Source: Nocardioides marinisabuli (GTDB lineage Bacteria; Actinomycetota; Actinomycetes; Propionibacteriales; Nocardioidaceae). From it: a stretch of 64,000 nt of DNA. The DNA lies in assembly GCF_013466785.1 (NCBI RefSeq), contig NZ_CP059163.1:496001-560000 (forward strand). Reading direction: 5' to 3'. The notes below the pieces were generated by a model that saw only the letters and a list, made by a program, of their open reading frames with translations, was not told the origin of the DNA and made no database searches. This document shows positions 45,805 through 56,951 of this stretch, piece by piece (the stretch's first letter is position 1; the number at the start of each line of letters is the position of its first letter). The translations under genes and the position numbers were made by a program.

Positions 45805-48800
45805 ATGTTTACCAAGGTGCTGGTGGCCAACCGTGGTGAGATCGCCGTCCGCGCGTTCCGCGCGGCCTACGAGCTCGGGGCGCGCACCGTCGCGGTCTTC
45901 CCCCACGAGGACCGCTGGTCCGAGCACCGGCTGAAGGCCGACGAGGCCTACGAGATCGGCGAGCGCGGCCACCCGGTGCGCGCCTACCTCGACCCCCAGG
46001 CGATCGTCGACGTCGCGGTGCGGGCCGGGGCCGACGCGGTCTACCCCGGCTACGGCTTCCTCTCCGAGAACCCCGGCCTCGCCGAGGCCTGCGCCGCCGC
46101 GGGCATCACCTTCGTGGGCCCGACCAGCGAGGTCCTCGAGCTGACCGGCAACAAGGCGCGCGCGATCGCCGCGGCCAAGGCCGCCGGTGTACCGACCCTG
46201 GCCTCGGTCGAGCCGTCCACCGACGTCGACGCCCTCGTGGCCGCCGCCGAGGAGCTGCCCTACCCGCTGTTCGTCAAGGCGGTCGCCGGCGGCGGCGGGC
46301 GTGGCATGCGCCGCGTCGACGACCCGGCGCTGCTGCGCGAGGCGGTCGAGACCTGCATGCGCGAGGGCGAGGGCGCCTTCGGCGACCCCACCGTCTTCAT
46401 CGAGCAGGCCGTCGTCGAGCCCCGCCACATCGAGGTGCAGATCCTCGCCGACGGCTCCGGCGAGGTGATGCACCTCTTCGAGCGCGACTGCTCGGTGCAG
46501 CGTCGCCACCAGAAGGTCGTCGAGATCGCCCCGGCCCCCAACCTCCCACCCGAGCTGCGGGAGCGGATGTGCGCCGACGCGGTGCGCTTCGCCCGCGAGA
46601 TCGGCTACCGCAACGCCGGCACCGTGGAGTTCCTCCTCGACCCCGACGGCAACTACGTCTTCATCGAGATGAACCCGCGCATCCAGGTCGAGCACACCGT
46701 GACCGAGGAGGTCACCGACGTCGACCTCGTGCAGGCCCAGCTGCGCATCGCCTCCGGCGAGACCCTGGCCGACCTCGGGCTCTCCCAGGACACCCTGGTG
46801 CTGCGCGGCGCCGCCCTGCAGTGCCGCATCACCACCGAGGACCCCGCCAACGGTTTCCGCCCCGACACCGGGCAGATCACCACCTACCGCTCCCCCGGCG
46901 GCGGCGGGGTGCGCCTCGACGGCGGCACCGTCTACACCGGCGCCGAGGTCTCGGCCCACTTCGACTCGATGCTGGCCAAGCTCACCTGCCGCGGCCGCAC
47001 CTTCGACAAGGCCGTCGAGAAGGCCCGCCGGGCGGTCGCGGAGTTCCGCATCCGCGGCGTGGCCACCAACATCCCGTTCCTCCAGGCCGTGCTCGACGAC
47101 CCCGACTTCGCCGCCGGGCGCGTGACCACCTCCTTCATCGAGACCCACCCCGAGCTGCTCTCGGCGCGCGGCTCGGGCGACCGCGGCACCAAGCTGCTGA
47201 CCTACCTGGCCGAGGTGACGGTCAACCAGCCGAACGGCCCCGCGCCGGTCAGCCTGGACCCCGCCACCAAGCTGCCCCCGACCGACCTCGCGGTGCCGGC
47301 ACCCGACGGCAGCCGCCAGGCGCTGCTGCGCCTGGGCCCCGAGGGCTTCGCGCGGGCGCTGCGCGAGCAGCGCGACGTCGCCGTCACCGACACCACCTTC
47401 CGCGACGCCCACCAGTCGCTGCTGGCCACCCGCGTGCGCACCCGCGACCTGCTCACCGTCGCCCCCCACGTCGCCCGCACCACCCCCGAGCTGTGGTCGC
47501 TGGAGTGCTGGGGCGGGGCGACGTACGACGTCGCGCTGCGCTTCCTCTCCGAGGACCCCTGGGAGCGCCTGGCCCAGCTGCGCCAGGCGGTGCCCAACGT
47601 GTGCCTGCAGATGCTGCTGCGCGGGCGCAACACCGTCGGCTACACCCCCTACCCGACCTCGGTCACCGACGCGTTCGTCGCCGAGGCGGCCGCCACCGGG
47701 CTCGACGTGTTCCGCATCTTCGACGCCCTCAACGACGTCGAGCAGATGCGCCCGGCGATCGACGCGGTGCGCGCGACCGGCACCGCCGTCGCCGAGGTGG
47801 CGCTCTGCTACACCGGCGACCTCTCCGACCCCGGCGAGCAGCTCTACACCCTCGACTACTACCTGCGCCTGGCCGAGCGGATCGTCGACGCCGGCGCCCA
47901 CGTGCTGGCGATCAAGGACATGGCGGGCCTGCTGCGCGCCCCCGCCGCCCGCACCCTGGTCACCGCCCTGCGCGAGCGCTTCGACCTGCCGGTGCACCTG
48001 CACACCCACGACACCACCGGCGGCCAGCTCGCCACGCTCACCGCAGCGATCGAGGCCGGGGTCGACGCCGTCGACGCCGCGACCGCCTCGATGGCCGGCA
48101 CCACCTCGCAGCCCTCGCTGTCGGCGCTGGTGGCGGCCACCGACCACTCCGAGCGCCCCACCGGCCTCTCGCTGGCCGCGGTCAACGCGCTGGAGCCCTA
48201 CTGGGAGGCCACCCGTCGCGTCTACGCCCCGTTCGAGTCGGGCCTCAGCGCGCCGACCGGGCGGGTCTACCGCCACGAGATCCCCGGCGGGCAGCTCTCC
48301 AACCTGCGCCAGCAGGCCATCGCGCTGGGCCTGGGCGAGAAGTTCGAGCAGGTCGAGGACATGTACGCCGCCGCCAACGACATCCTCGGCAACCTGCCCA
48401 AGGTGACCCCGAGCTCCAAGGTCATCGGCGACCTCGCGCTGTCGCTGGTCGGCCTGGGCGCCGACCCCGCCGAGTTCGCGGCCGACCCCGGCTCCTACGA
48501 CATCCCCGACTCGGTGATCGGCTTCCTCAACGGCGAGCTCGGGGACCCGCCGGGCGGCTGGCCCGAGCCGTTCCGCACCCGCGCGCTCGAGGGCCGCTCG
48601 TGGACCCCCGCGGCCGAGGAGCTGGCCCCCGAGGACGCCGAGCGCCTCGCGGGCTCCTCCGCCCAGCGCCGCCGCGCGCTCAACGAGCTGCTCTTCCCCG
48701 GCCCGACGAAGAGCTACCTCGAGGCGTGCGAGACCTACGGCGACGTGTCGGTGCTCTCGACCCGCGACTACCTCTACGGGCTGCGCCAGGGCGAGGAGCA

Positions 48801-49191
48801 CGAGGTCGCCATCGACGAGGGCAAGACGCTGCTGATGGGCGTGCAGTCGATCAGCGAGCCCGACGAGCGCGGCTACCGCACGGTGATGGCGCTGCTCAAC
48901 GGCCAGATGCGCCCGGTCAGCGTGCGTGACACCTCCGTGGCCTCCGAGGTGGCCGCCGCCGAGAAGGCCGACCCCTCCGAGCCCGGCCAGGTGGCCGCCC
49001 CCTTCCAGGGCGTGGTGACCGTCGTGGTCGAGAAGGGCCAGCAGGTGGCCGCCGGCGAGACGCTCGCGACGATCGAGGCGATGAAGATGGAGGCGGCCAT
49101 CACCGCCCCCGTGGCCGGCACCGTCGAGCGGGTCGCGCTGCCCGGCACCCAGGCCGTCGAGGGCGGCGACCTGGTGGTCGTGCTCGACTGA
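45805..49191 (+). CDS. pyc: Pyruvate carboxylase
   Basis: Encodes 1128 residues, full length for the single-chain enzyme. Biotin carboxylase domain (1-450): [34 protein letters not shown]. Carboxyltransferase domain (about 525-800): VTDTTFRDAHQSLLATR with the metal-binding Asp, LECWGGATYD, and HLHTHDTTGG. Biotin carrier at the C-terminus with EAMKMEAA (Lys about 1093). It makes oxaloacetate from pyruvate to refill the TCA cycle. Leaderless ATG start with TAGGTT. Confidence 0.97.
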   Translation: MFTKVLVANRGEIAVRAFRAAYELGARTVAVFPHEDRWSEHRLKADEAYEIGERGHPVRAYLDPQAIVDVAVRAGADAVYPGYGFLSENPGLAEACAAAGITFVGPTSEVLELTGNKARAIAAAKAAGVPTLASVEPSTDVDALVAAAEELPYPLFVKAVAGGGGRGMRRVDDPALLREAVETCMREGEGAFGDPTVFIEQAVVEPRHIEVQILADGSGEVMHLFERDCSVQRRHQKVVEIAPAPNLPPELRERMCADAVRFAREIGYRNAGTVEFLLDPDGNYVFIEMNPRIQVEHTVTEEVTDVDLVQAQLRIASGETLADLGLSQDTLVLRGAALQCRITTEDPANGFRPDTGQITTYRSPGGGGVRLDGGTVYTGAEVSAHFDSMLAKLTCRGRTFDKAVEKARRAVAEFRIRGVATNIPFLQAVLDDPDFAAGRVTTSFIETHPELLSARGSGDRGTKLLTYLAEVTVNQPNGPAPVSLDPATKLPPTDLAVPAPDGSRQALLRLGPEGFARALREQRDVAVTDTTFRDAHQSLLATRVRTRDLLTVAPHVARTTPELWSLECWGGATYDVALRFLSEDPWERLAQLRQAVPNVCLQMLLRGRNTVGYTPYPTSVTDAFVAEAAATGLDVFRIFDALNDVEQMRPAIDAVRATGTAVAEVALCYTGDLSDPGEQLYTLDYYLRLAERIVDAGAHVLAIKDMAGLLRAPAARTLVTALRERFDLPVHLHTHDTTGGQLATLTAAIEAGVDAVDAATASMAGTTSQPSLSALVAATDHSERPTGLSLAAVNALEPYWEATRRVYAPFESGLSAPTGRVYRHEIPGGQLSNLRQQAIALGLGEKFEQVEDMYAAANDILGNLPKVTPSSKVIGDLALSLVGLGADPAEFAADPGSYDIPDSVIGFLNGELGDPPGGWPEPFRTRALEGRSWTPAAEELAPEDAERLAGSSAQRRRALNELLFPGPTKSYLEACETYGDVSVLSTRDYLYGLRQGEEHEVAIDEGKTLLMGVQSISEPDERGYRTVMALLNGQMRPVSVRDTSVASEVAAAEKADPSEPGQVAAPFQGVVTVVVEKGQQVAAGETLATIEAMKMEAAITAPVAGTVERVALPGTQAVEGGDLVVVLD

Positions 49192-49194
49192 TCC

Positions 49195-49722
49195 TCAGCC
49201 GGGCGTGCGGATCACGTCGACGCCGCTGAACCCCTCGGGGCCGCCGGTGTAGGCGTGCGCCACGTCGGCCGCCCACGCGTGGTGCTCGCCCGGCCCCAGC
49301 TCGACGACGGTCCCCCCGACGTCGAGGCGGCAGCGGCCGGTCAGCACGACGAGCTGCTCGTGGGCGCCGGTGGCGTGCGCGGGCGAGCGCCGGGTGCGCC
49401 CGGGGGCGACCTGCACCAGGTAGACCTCCGTCGTGTGCCCGGCCTCCCGCACCAGGTGCAGCCGGCGGGCGCTGAGCGCCTCGTCGGCGGCGCCGGCCCC
49501 GTCGTGGTCCTCGAGCAGGGCGGCGAGCGGCACGCCGAGCGGGCCGGCGACGGCGTACAGGGTCTCGAGCGTGGGGTTGCGGCGACCGGCCTCGAGCTCG
49601 GAGAGCGTGCCCTTGCCGATCTCGGCGGCGGCCGCCAGCGCGCTGAGTGAGAGACCGCGCTCGGTGCGCAGCATCCGGATGCGGGCGCCGGCCGAGGCAC
49701 CGGCGTCGTAGGATCGTTCCAC
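49195..49722 (-). CDS. XRE-family regulator with C-terminal cupin domain
   Basis: Encodes 175 residues. N-terminal helix-turn-helix: RIRMLRTERGLSLSALAAAAEIGKGTLSELEAGRRNPTLETLYAVA (standard HTH_3 pattern). C-terminal cupin (about 100-175): HATGAHEQLVVLTGRCRLDVGG and GEHHAWAADVAHAYTGG, which would sense a small ligand. Divergent from a BenE-type transporter, a frequent pairing in which the regulator controls the transporter. Start GTG 49722 has TATCGT 7 nt upstream; an operator-like repeat covers the start. Confidence 0.88.
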   Translation of the reverse strand: MERSYDAGASAGARIRMLRTERGLSLSALAAAAEIGKGTLSELEAGRRNPTLETLYAVAGPLGVPLAALLEDHDGAGAADEALSARRLHLVREAGHTTEVYLVQVAPGRTRRSPAHATGAHEQLVVLTGRCRLDVGGTVVELGPGEHHAWAADVAHAYTGGPEGFSGVDVIRTPG

Positions 49723-49735
49723 AAACAGAACGATA
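49713..49735. promoter_or_regulatory. Operator and -10 box of the XRE-cupin/benE divergent pair
   Basis: ATCGTTC (49713-49719) and GAACGAT (49728-49734) form a perfect 7-bp inverted repeat with 8-bp spacer. The regulator's GTG (49722-49720) lies within the repeat and its -10 TATCGT (49735-49730) lies in the right arm. Bound repressor would block its own transcription and probably that of benE, whose ATG is 16 bp away. Confidence 0.6.
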
Positions 49736-49749
49736 CCGCTGGAGGGCGC

Positions 49750-50979
49750 ATGCACCAGGACCACTCGCCGGTCGTGGCCGGGGTCGTCGCGGCCGTGGTC
49801 GGCTTCAGCAGCTCCTTCGTCGTGGTGCTGGCCGGGCTGGTCGCGGTGGGCGCGACCCCGGCGCAGGCGGCGTCGGGGCTGCTGGCGCTGTGCGTCGCCC
49901 AGGGCCTGGGCATGGCGTGGCTGGCGGTGCGGCACCGCACGCCGCTGTCGCTGGCCTGGTCGACCCCCGGCGCCGCGCTGCTGGTCTCCACCGGCGCCGT
50001 GGCCGGCGGCTGGTCGGCGGCGGTCGGGGCCTTCGTGGCCACCGCGGCGCTGATCGCGCTGACCGGGCTGCTGCCCGCGCTGGGCGACCTGGTCGCGCGC
50101 ATCCCGGTGAGCCTGGCCCGGGCGATGCTGGCCGGGGTGCTGCTGCCGATCTGCCTCGAGCCGGTGCTGGGCGTGGCCGCCACGCCGCTGCTGGTCGGGC
50201 CGGTCGTGCTGGCCTGGCTGCTCGGGCAGCGCCTCTTCCCGCGGTGGGCGGTGCCGGCCTCCCTGGTGGTGGCCCTCGTGGTGGTGCTGGTCGAGACCGC
50301 CGGCGAGGTGCCGGTGGGCGCCGCGGTGCCCACGCTGGCGTGGACCACGCCCTCGTGGAGCCTGCCGGCCCTGGTCGGCATCGCGCTCCCGCTGTACGTC
50401 GTCACGATGGCCTCGCAGAACGTGCCCGGGGTGGCGGTGATGGCCGGCAACGGCTACCCGGTGCCCTGGCGCGAGACGATGACGGTCACCGGTCTGGGCA
50501 CCGCGCTGGTCGCGCCCCTCGGCGGCCACGCGGTCAACCTCGCCGCGATCACCGCCGCGATGGTGGCCGGGCCCGAGGGCGGGCCCGACCGCGACGAGCG
50601 GTGGCGCGGCGCGGTGTCGGCCGCGGTCACCTACCTGGTGCTGGCCGCCGGCGCGGCGGGGCTGACGGCGCTGGTCACCGCCGCCCCCGACGGGGTCGTG
50701 CAGTCGGCGGCCGGGCTGGCGCTGCTGGGCACCCTGGCCGCCTCGCTGTCCGACGCGCTGGCCGACGCCCACGAGCGGGTCGCGGCGGTGACCTGCCTCG
50801 TGGTCGCCGCCAGCGGGGTGACGGTGCTCGGCGTGGGCGCGGCGTTCTGGGCACTGGTCGCCGGGCTGGTGGTGCGCGCGGTGCTCCGCACCGGGGGCGT
50901 CAGCGCGAGCGCACCCGGAACGTCACCCACGGCGACTTCAGGCCCAGCCCGAAGCGCAGGGCGTCACCGCTCACGGTGA
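49750..50979 (+). CDS. benE: BenE-family transporter (benzoate/H+ symporter-like)
   Basis: Encodes 409 residues with 11-12 hydrophobic helices. It matches BenE across the length: GFSSSFVVVLAGLVAVGATPAQAASGLLALC (block), AWSTPGAALL, and the signature VVTMASQNVPGVAVMAGNGYPVPW followed by GGHAVNLAAITAA. BenE proteins take up benzoate or related anions with protons; substrate here not shown. GGAGGG precedes the ATG. The last 80 bases overlap the convergent SpoIID gene. Confidence 0.88.
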   Translation: MHQDHSPVVAGVVAAVVGFSSSFVVVLAGLVAVGATPAQAASGLLALCVAQGLGMAWLAVRHRTPLSLAWSTPGAALLVSTGAVAGGWSAAVGAFVATAALIALTGLLPALGDLVARIPVSLARAMLAGVLLPICLEPVLGVAATPLLVGPVVLAWLLGQRLFPRWAVPASLVVALVVVLVETAGEVPVGAAVPTLAWTTPSWSLPALVGIALPLYVVTMASQNVPGVAVMAGNGYPVPWRETMTVTGLGTALVAPLGGHAVNLAAITAAMVAGPEGGPDRDERWRGAVSAAVTYLVLAAGAAGLTALVTAAPDGVVQSAAGLALLGTLAASLSDALADAHERVAAVTCLVVAASGVTVLGVGAAFWALVAGLVVRAVLRTGGVSASAPGTSPTATSGPARSAGRHRSR

Positions 50980-52129
50980 CCTTCCCGCCGGTGCCCGCGA
51001 GGCGCACCGAGCGCACCCGCCCGCCCCACTGGCCGTTGCCGTCGCGCGAGAGCACCGTGATCGAGCGCAGGTCGCCCACGGCGGGGAAGGCGCTCTCGAC
51101 CCGCTGGTCGGTCAGCGTCACCGACCAGTCGTGGTGGGGGTTGCCCGCCCAGTCGTCGTACTTGTCGGCGCGCGCCGCGAGGTAGGGCCGCGAGCCGGCG
51201 GCGGTCCACCCGCCGCTGCTGGAGGAGAACTGGGTGAAGGCGGGCTGGCCGTCGGCGAGGCGGACCTGCTTGGCGGTCGCGCGCACGGCCGCGTCGGAGC
51301 CGGGGTGCTCGGCGCGCACGCCGCCGTAGACCTGGCAGGAGGTGGTGTCGCAGAGCTGGTAGTGCGAGGCCCGGGGGGTGCGGCGCTCGAAGACGGCGTA
51401 GCTGCGGGCGGCCACGGCCTGGGCGCGCACCGCCGCCTTGCTCCACGACGCGGGGATCTCCAGGGGCACGACGCCGCGCAGGTAGTCGTCGAGGCGCACC
51501 TTGTTGACGGTGTCGCGGGCCCTGGCCCCCGGGCTGGGCGGCAGGGCGCGCAGGCGGCCGCGGTAGGCGCGGTCGCCGGCGGGGGTCACCAGCGTCACCG
51601 GCGCGTTGCCGGCGCTGAGCTCGCCGTTGCCCTTGAGGTCGCGCCACTTGGTCCACGACCCCGCCCCGCCGGCCGCGGTGCGCCAGGAGACGCGCGTGCG
51701 GTCGCGGCGGTTCTGGCGCACCCGCCACAGCGCGGGGGTGCGACCGCCCACCTTCGTGGGCAGCCGGGTGGTGGCGCCGGTGGCCAGGTCGCGCACCCGC
51801 AGCCCGCTGCGGCTGCGCACGACGAGGTCGTCGGTGGTGTCGGCGGAGATCAGGACGCTCACCCGGCCGCCGCGCTTCCCCATGGTGGTGCCGGGGTAGT
51901 AGAAGTCGAGGATCTGCGCGGCGCTGAGGCCCTGGCGCGCGGCGCCCTCCGCGCCGTGCTGCGACATCCCGTGCCCGTGGCCGTAGCCGTGCCCGCGCAC
52001 CGTGATGCTCGCCTTGCCCGGCACCTTCCAGGAGTCGCCGGCGGCCAGGGCGGGCGAGGGCGCCGACAGCGCAGAGGCCGCCACCGTGGCGATCAGCGCC
52101 GGCAGCAGCAGGCGCGGTGGAGGACGCAC
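50900..52129 (-). CDS. Secreted SpoIID/LytB-domain protein
   Basis: Encodes 409 residues from GTG 52129. A signal peptide (to about residue 29, ending ALA) is followed by GHGYGHGHGMSQHGAEGAARQG and ILDFYYPGT, an insert, then LDDYLRGVVPLEIPASW, AVRAQAVAARSYAV, and FSSSSGGWT: the SpoIID/LytB pattern. SpoIID is a glycan-cleaving lytic transglycosylase in endospore formers and LytB is an amidase enhancer; in actinobacteria the function is unclear. A paralogue lies at 56952-58136. Confidence 0.88.
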   Translation of the reverse strand: MRPPPRLLLPALIATVAASALSAPSPALAAGDSWKVPGKASITVRGHGYGHGHGMSQHGAEGAARQGLSAAQILDFYYPGTTMGKRGGRVSVLISADTTDDLVVRSRSGLRVRDLATGATTRLPTKVGGRTPALWRVRQNRRDRTRVSWRTAAGGAGSWTKWRDLKGNGELSAGNAPVTLVTPAGDRAYRGRLRALPPSPGARARDTVNKVRLDDYLRGVVPLEIPASWSKAAVRAQAVAARSYAVFERRTPRASHYQLCDTTSCQVYGGVRAEHPGSDAAVRATAKQVRLADGQPAFTQFSSSSGGWTAAGSRPYLAARADKYDDWAGNPHHDWSVTLTDQRVESAFPAVGDLRSITVLSRDGNGQWGGRVRSVRLAGTGGKVTVSGDALRFGLGLKSPWVTFRVRSR

Positions 52130-52245
52130 AGGGAGGGCTCCAGACGAGCGGGGGCGGGGGGCCGGTGGGGTCGCAGCAGAGCGCCTGCGACCACACCAGC
52201 CCCTATCGCACCACGCGTCACAGACCCCCGCAACGCGTCGGCGCG

Positions 52246-52263
52246 AACTACAGACCTGTAGTT
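52246..52263. promoter_or_regulatory. 8-bp palindrome (AACTACAG-AC-CTGTAGTT)
   Basis: A perfect inverted repeat with a 2-bp centre, 3 bp past the LVIVD gene stop and about 120 bp upstream of the SpoIID gene. The CTACA/TGTAG arms resemble BlaI/CopY-family operators. The loop is too small for an efficient terminator, so an operator is favoured. Confidence 0.45.
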
Positions 52264-52265
52264 CC

Positions 52266-53798
52266 TCAGCCCCGGTACGCCGGCTGCGACTGGGCGTTGA
52301 AGGTCGTGGTGCGCACCTTCTTGGCGCCGTTCACGCGCGGGTCGTCGATCGAGAAGACCTCGAGGCCGCGGGTGATGTCGCTGGAGTAGATGTGGCCGTT
52401 GTACCAGTAGACCGACCAGGCGCCGCCGGTCTCGAGGCTGGTCGCCGAGATCGGGCCGCGGTCGAACCAGGCGATCTCCTCGGGGTTCGCGGAGTCGGTG
52501 AAGTCGAAGACCGAGAACCCGCCCTGGTACCAGGCCTGCACCATGATGTCCTTGCCCTTGACCGGGATCAGCGAGCCGTTGTGGGCCACGCAGTTCTCGG
52601 TGAGCGTCTGCGGGCGCGGGATCTTGTAGTAGCTCTTGAAGGCCAGCGAGCCGCCCTCGATGTCGTAGATGCCGTCGGCGCCGCGGGTGCTGCCGAAGAC
52701 CGGGTTGCAGGTCGGCAGCGAGCCGCCGCCGAGCTCGTCGGTGAAGAGCACCTTGGTGCCGGCGTTGTTGAAGGTCGCGGAGTGCCAGAAGGCGAAGTTG
52801 ACGTCGTCCGTCACCCGGTCGACGACCTTCGGCCGGGCCCGCTTCGAGATGTCCATCAGGATGCCGTCGCCCATGCAGGCGCCGGCGGCCAGGTCCTTGG
52901 CCGGGTAGGCGGTGATGTCGTGGCAGCCGCTGGTCGAGCTGGAGGTCAGCAGCGGGACGGGACCGCCCGGGTTGCCCCCGTCGGGGAAGAGCACGGGGGT
53001 CGCGACCAGGCGGGCCCGGGCCGGCTTGCGCACCGGCACCTTGACCACCGAGACGATGTCGTGGGGCGGCTGGCAGTCGGGGAAGTCGGAGCTGGGCGAG
53101 TAGGAGGAGACGTAGACGAAGAGCTGCTTGCCGCTGCGGTTGGGCGCCAGGGTGTGGGTGTGCGAGCCGCAGGCGGTCTCGACCGAGGCGACGTAGCGCG
53201 GCTTGGCGGGCCGGGAGATGTCGAAGACCCGCAGGCCCTCCCACGAGGACTTCTCGCTGGCCGACTGGGCGGTGCTGGAGCAGGAGTCGTCGCTGCGGCT
53301 GGAGTCGACGCTGAGCACGAGCACGTCGCCGTGCACCGAGACGTCACCCTGCCCGCCCGGGCACACGACCTGGGCGACACGCTTGGGCCGGGTCGGCTTC
53401 TTGATGTCGTAGACACCGAAGCCGTTGTAGTTGCCGACGTAGGCGTAGCGGCCCTGGAAGGCCATGTCGGTGCCGTAGGCGCCCTCCTCGGCGAACGCGC
53501 CGACGAGCGGGAGGTGGGCGACGAGGTCGACGTTGTCGGACTTGTCGATGTCGTCCTCGCTGAGCCCCGGCGCCGCGGCGCCGGCCTCGAGGCCCGCCAG
53601 CAGGGAGCCGGGCAGGTCGCAGGCGAGGGCGAAGTTGTCGCCCGCGGCGACGAGCGCGGCACGCTCCTCGTCGGTGCAGGCGCGCGCGCCCGGGTCGGCC
53701 TGCGCGGAGCCGTTGACGACCGCGAGGCCGACACCGCCCACGAGGACGACGCCGAGGACGGCGTGGGTGGCTCTGGCCCGGAGGGAGGGTCGGCTCAT
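52266..53798 (-). CDS. Secreted LVIVD-repeat beta-propeller protein
   Basis: Encodes 510 residues. A signal peptide (to about residue 33) leads to repeats such as YAYVGNYNGFGVYDIKKPTRPKRVAQV, LRVFDISRPAKPRYVASV, GILMDISKRARPKVVD and FSVFDFTDSANPEEIAWFD, each the 'V.DISDP..P..VA' pattern of LVIVD propellers. Several Cys pairs suggest disulfides outside the cell. No catalytic residues are recognised; a binding or scaffold role is likely. Divergent from the DUF305 gene. Confidence 0.82.
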   Translation of the reverse strand: MSRPSLRARATHAVLGVVLVGGVGLAVVNGSAQADPGARACTDEERAALVAAGDNFALACDLPGSLLAGLEAGAAAPGLSEDDIDKSDNVDLVAHLPLVGAFAEEGAYGTDMAFQGRYAYVGNYNGFGVYDIKKPTRPKRVAQVVCPGGQGDVSVHGDVLVLSVDSSRSDDSCSSTAQSASEKSSWEGLRVFDISRPAKPRYVASVETACGSHTHTLAPNRSGKQLFVYVSSYSPSSDFPDCQPPHDIVSVVKVPVRKPARARLVATPVLFPDGGNPGGPVPLLTSSSTSGCHDITAYPAKDLAAGACMGDGILMDISKRARPKVVDRVTDDVNFAFWHSATFNNAGTKVLFTDELGGGSLPTCNPVFGSTRGADGIYDIEGGSLAFKSYYKIPRPQTLTENCVAHNGSLIPVKGKDIMVQAWYQGGFSVFDFTDSANPEEIAWFDRGPISATSLETGGAWSVYWYNGHIYSSDITRGLEVFSIDDPRVNGAKKVRTTTFNAQSQPAYRG

Positions 53799-53859
53799 GC
53801 TGCTGCAACCCCGCGGGGCCTCAGAAGTTACGGCGCGGCCGTGTTCTGATTGCCTCCTG

Positions 53860-54572
53860 ATGCGTACGCTCCCCTCCCCCGCGATCGCGCGGCACGCCCT
53901 GGCCGTCGTGGTCGTCGTCTGCATGGCGGGGCTCACCGCCTGCAGCGGCGAGGCCGCCGAGCCGGGTCCGAGCGGCTCGGCCGACCCGACCTCCCCGGCC
54001 GACCCGGGGGTCGCGCAGGTCCAGCCGGGGTCGCCCGGCGAACCGGCGGTGACCCTCGACGCCGACGCGGTGGTCGGCGCCCCGGGCTGGAACCACGACG
54101 ACCTGGCCTTCGTGCAGATGATGGTGCCGCACCACCAGCAGGCGCTCCAGATGGCCGAGCTGGCCGAGTCGCGCGCCGACTCCCCCGAGGTCGCCGGCCT
54201 GGCCGCGCGGATCGAGGCGGCGCAGGGCCCCGAGATCCTGCTGATGGCCGGGTGGCTGGGCGAGCAGGGCGTCGAGGTCCCGGGGCCCGGCGACGACCCC
54301 AGCGACTGGGACCACGCCTCCCACGGGCACGCCGGCATGGCCGGGATGCTCGACGCCGAGCAGATGGCGGCCCTGGCTGCGGCTGAGGGCGTCGAGTTCG
54401 ACCGGCTCTTCCTCGAGGGGATGATCAGCCACCACGAGGGCGCGGTGGAGATGGCCGTCGACGTGCTGACCGCGGGTCAGGACCGGCGGGTCCTCGAGCT
54501 CGCCGACGACGTCAACGCCGGGCAGTCGGCCGAGATCGCGCGCATGCGCCGGATGCTCGACGGGCTCCAGCG

Positions 54573-54576
<4 letters not shown>
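53860..54576 (+). CDS. DUF305 lipoprotein
   Basis: Encodes 238 residues. Lipobox MAGLTACSG anchors the mature protein. Two DUF305 His-His motifs, MMVPHHQQALQMAELA and MISHHEGAVEMAVD, each on a ferritin-like helix, with Met residues typical of copper-binding relatives. Members are often near copper-handling genes; none is recognised here. Its stop overlaps the GTG of the ABC-F gene. Confidence 0.88.
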
Positions 54577-56216
<1,640 letters not shown>

Positions 56217-56246
56217 CCGACGACACCCGGCCGAGGGGGCTCCGAG

Positions 56247-56861
56247 TCAGTCCACCTCGATGACACCGCACAGGGCGGGCATCGAGATCTCGTTGTCGGC
56301 AGGGTTGGGCTGGCCGTCGCCGGCTGCGTCGGTGTTGGTCGCCATGTGGTCGTGGTCGAGGTCGACCCCGTGGACCACGATCGCGTACTGGCTCAGGTCG
56401 CCCAGCGACTCCAGCGAGTCCCCGTTGTCGCGCTGGGTGTAGCTGCGCCTGTACTTGAGGCGGGTGCCGACGTCGCTCAGGCCGTCGCTCAGCGTGACCT
56501 GGACGGGGCCGTAGGCGGGGAGTCCCTCGAGCAGGTCGACGACGCCGTTGCCGTCGGTGTCGAACGAGCTGCCCGGGCACTCGCTCTGGGCCTGGGCCAT
56601 GCCGTGGATGTGGGCGATGTGGATGCCGTCGTCGAGCCCCTTGGCCTTGAGCTTGACCACCAGCTTCCCGTCGCGCTTGCGGAGCCTGACCCTGCCGTCG
56701 CCGTCGGCGTTCACGGGTTCGAGCTCGGCCTCGAAGCGGTCGGCGCGGCCGTGGCCGTCGTCGTCGTGCTCGGTGCGGTCGTGGGCCTGGGCGGTGGCCC
56801 CCGCCCCAGCGACAGCCGTGAGCAACGACGCGAGGAGGAGGGAGGTGCTGGAGCGACGCAT
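56247..56861 (-). CDS. Secreted CHRD-like protein
   Basis: Encodes 204 residues. After a signal peptide (ending about residue 26) comes a beta-rich domain: FEAELEPVNADGDGRVRLRKRDGKLVVKLKAKGLDDGIHIAHIHG fits the CHRD pattern (as short blocks), with several His/Asp residues and one DTDGNGVVD calcium-like loop. Such proteins are found in extracellular or SOD-related contexts; function unknown. AAGGAGG is a strong ribosome-binding site before the ATG. Confidence 0.7.
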   Translation of the reverse strand: MRRSSTSLLLASLLTAVAGAGATAQAHDRTEHDDDGHGRADRFEAELEPVNADGDGRVRLRKRDGKLVVKLKAKGLDDGIHIAHIHGMAQAQSECPGSSFDTDGNGVVDLLEGLPAYGPVQVTLSDGLSDVGTRLKYRRSYTQRDNGDSLESLGDLSQYAIVVHGVDLDHDHMATNTDAAGDGQPNPADNEISMPALCGVIEVD

Positions 56862-56951
56862 GGGTCGCCTCCTTGGGATCGAGGGGTTCTCAGCACTCGA
56901 AGCAAAGCCGAGCGACCTTGGGCTTTCCTTGCGTCCGCGAGGGCACCAGGG

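Noticed and set aside
45022..48801. A 1259-residue minus-strand frame opposite pyruvate carboxylase
   Set aside because: Low-complexity Val/Gly/Ala/His composition and full overlap with pyc, whose domains and active-site motifs are unmistakable.
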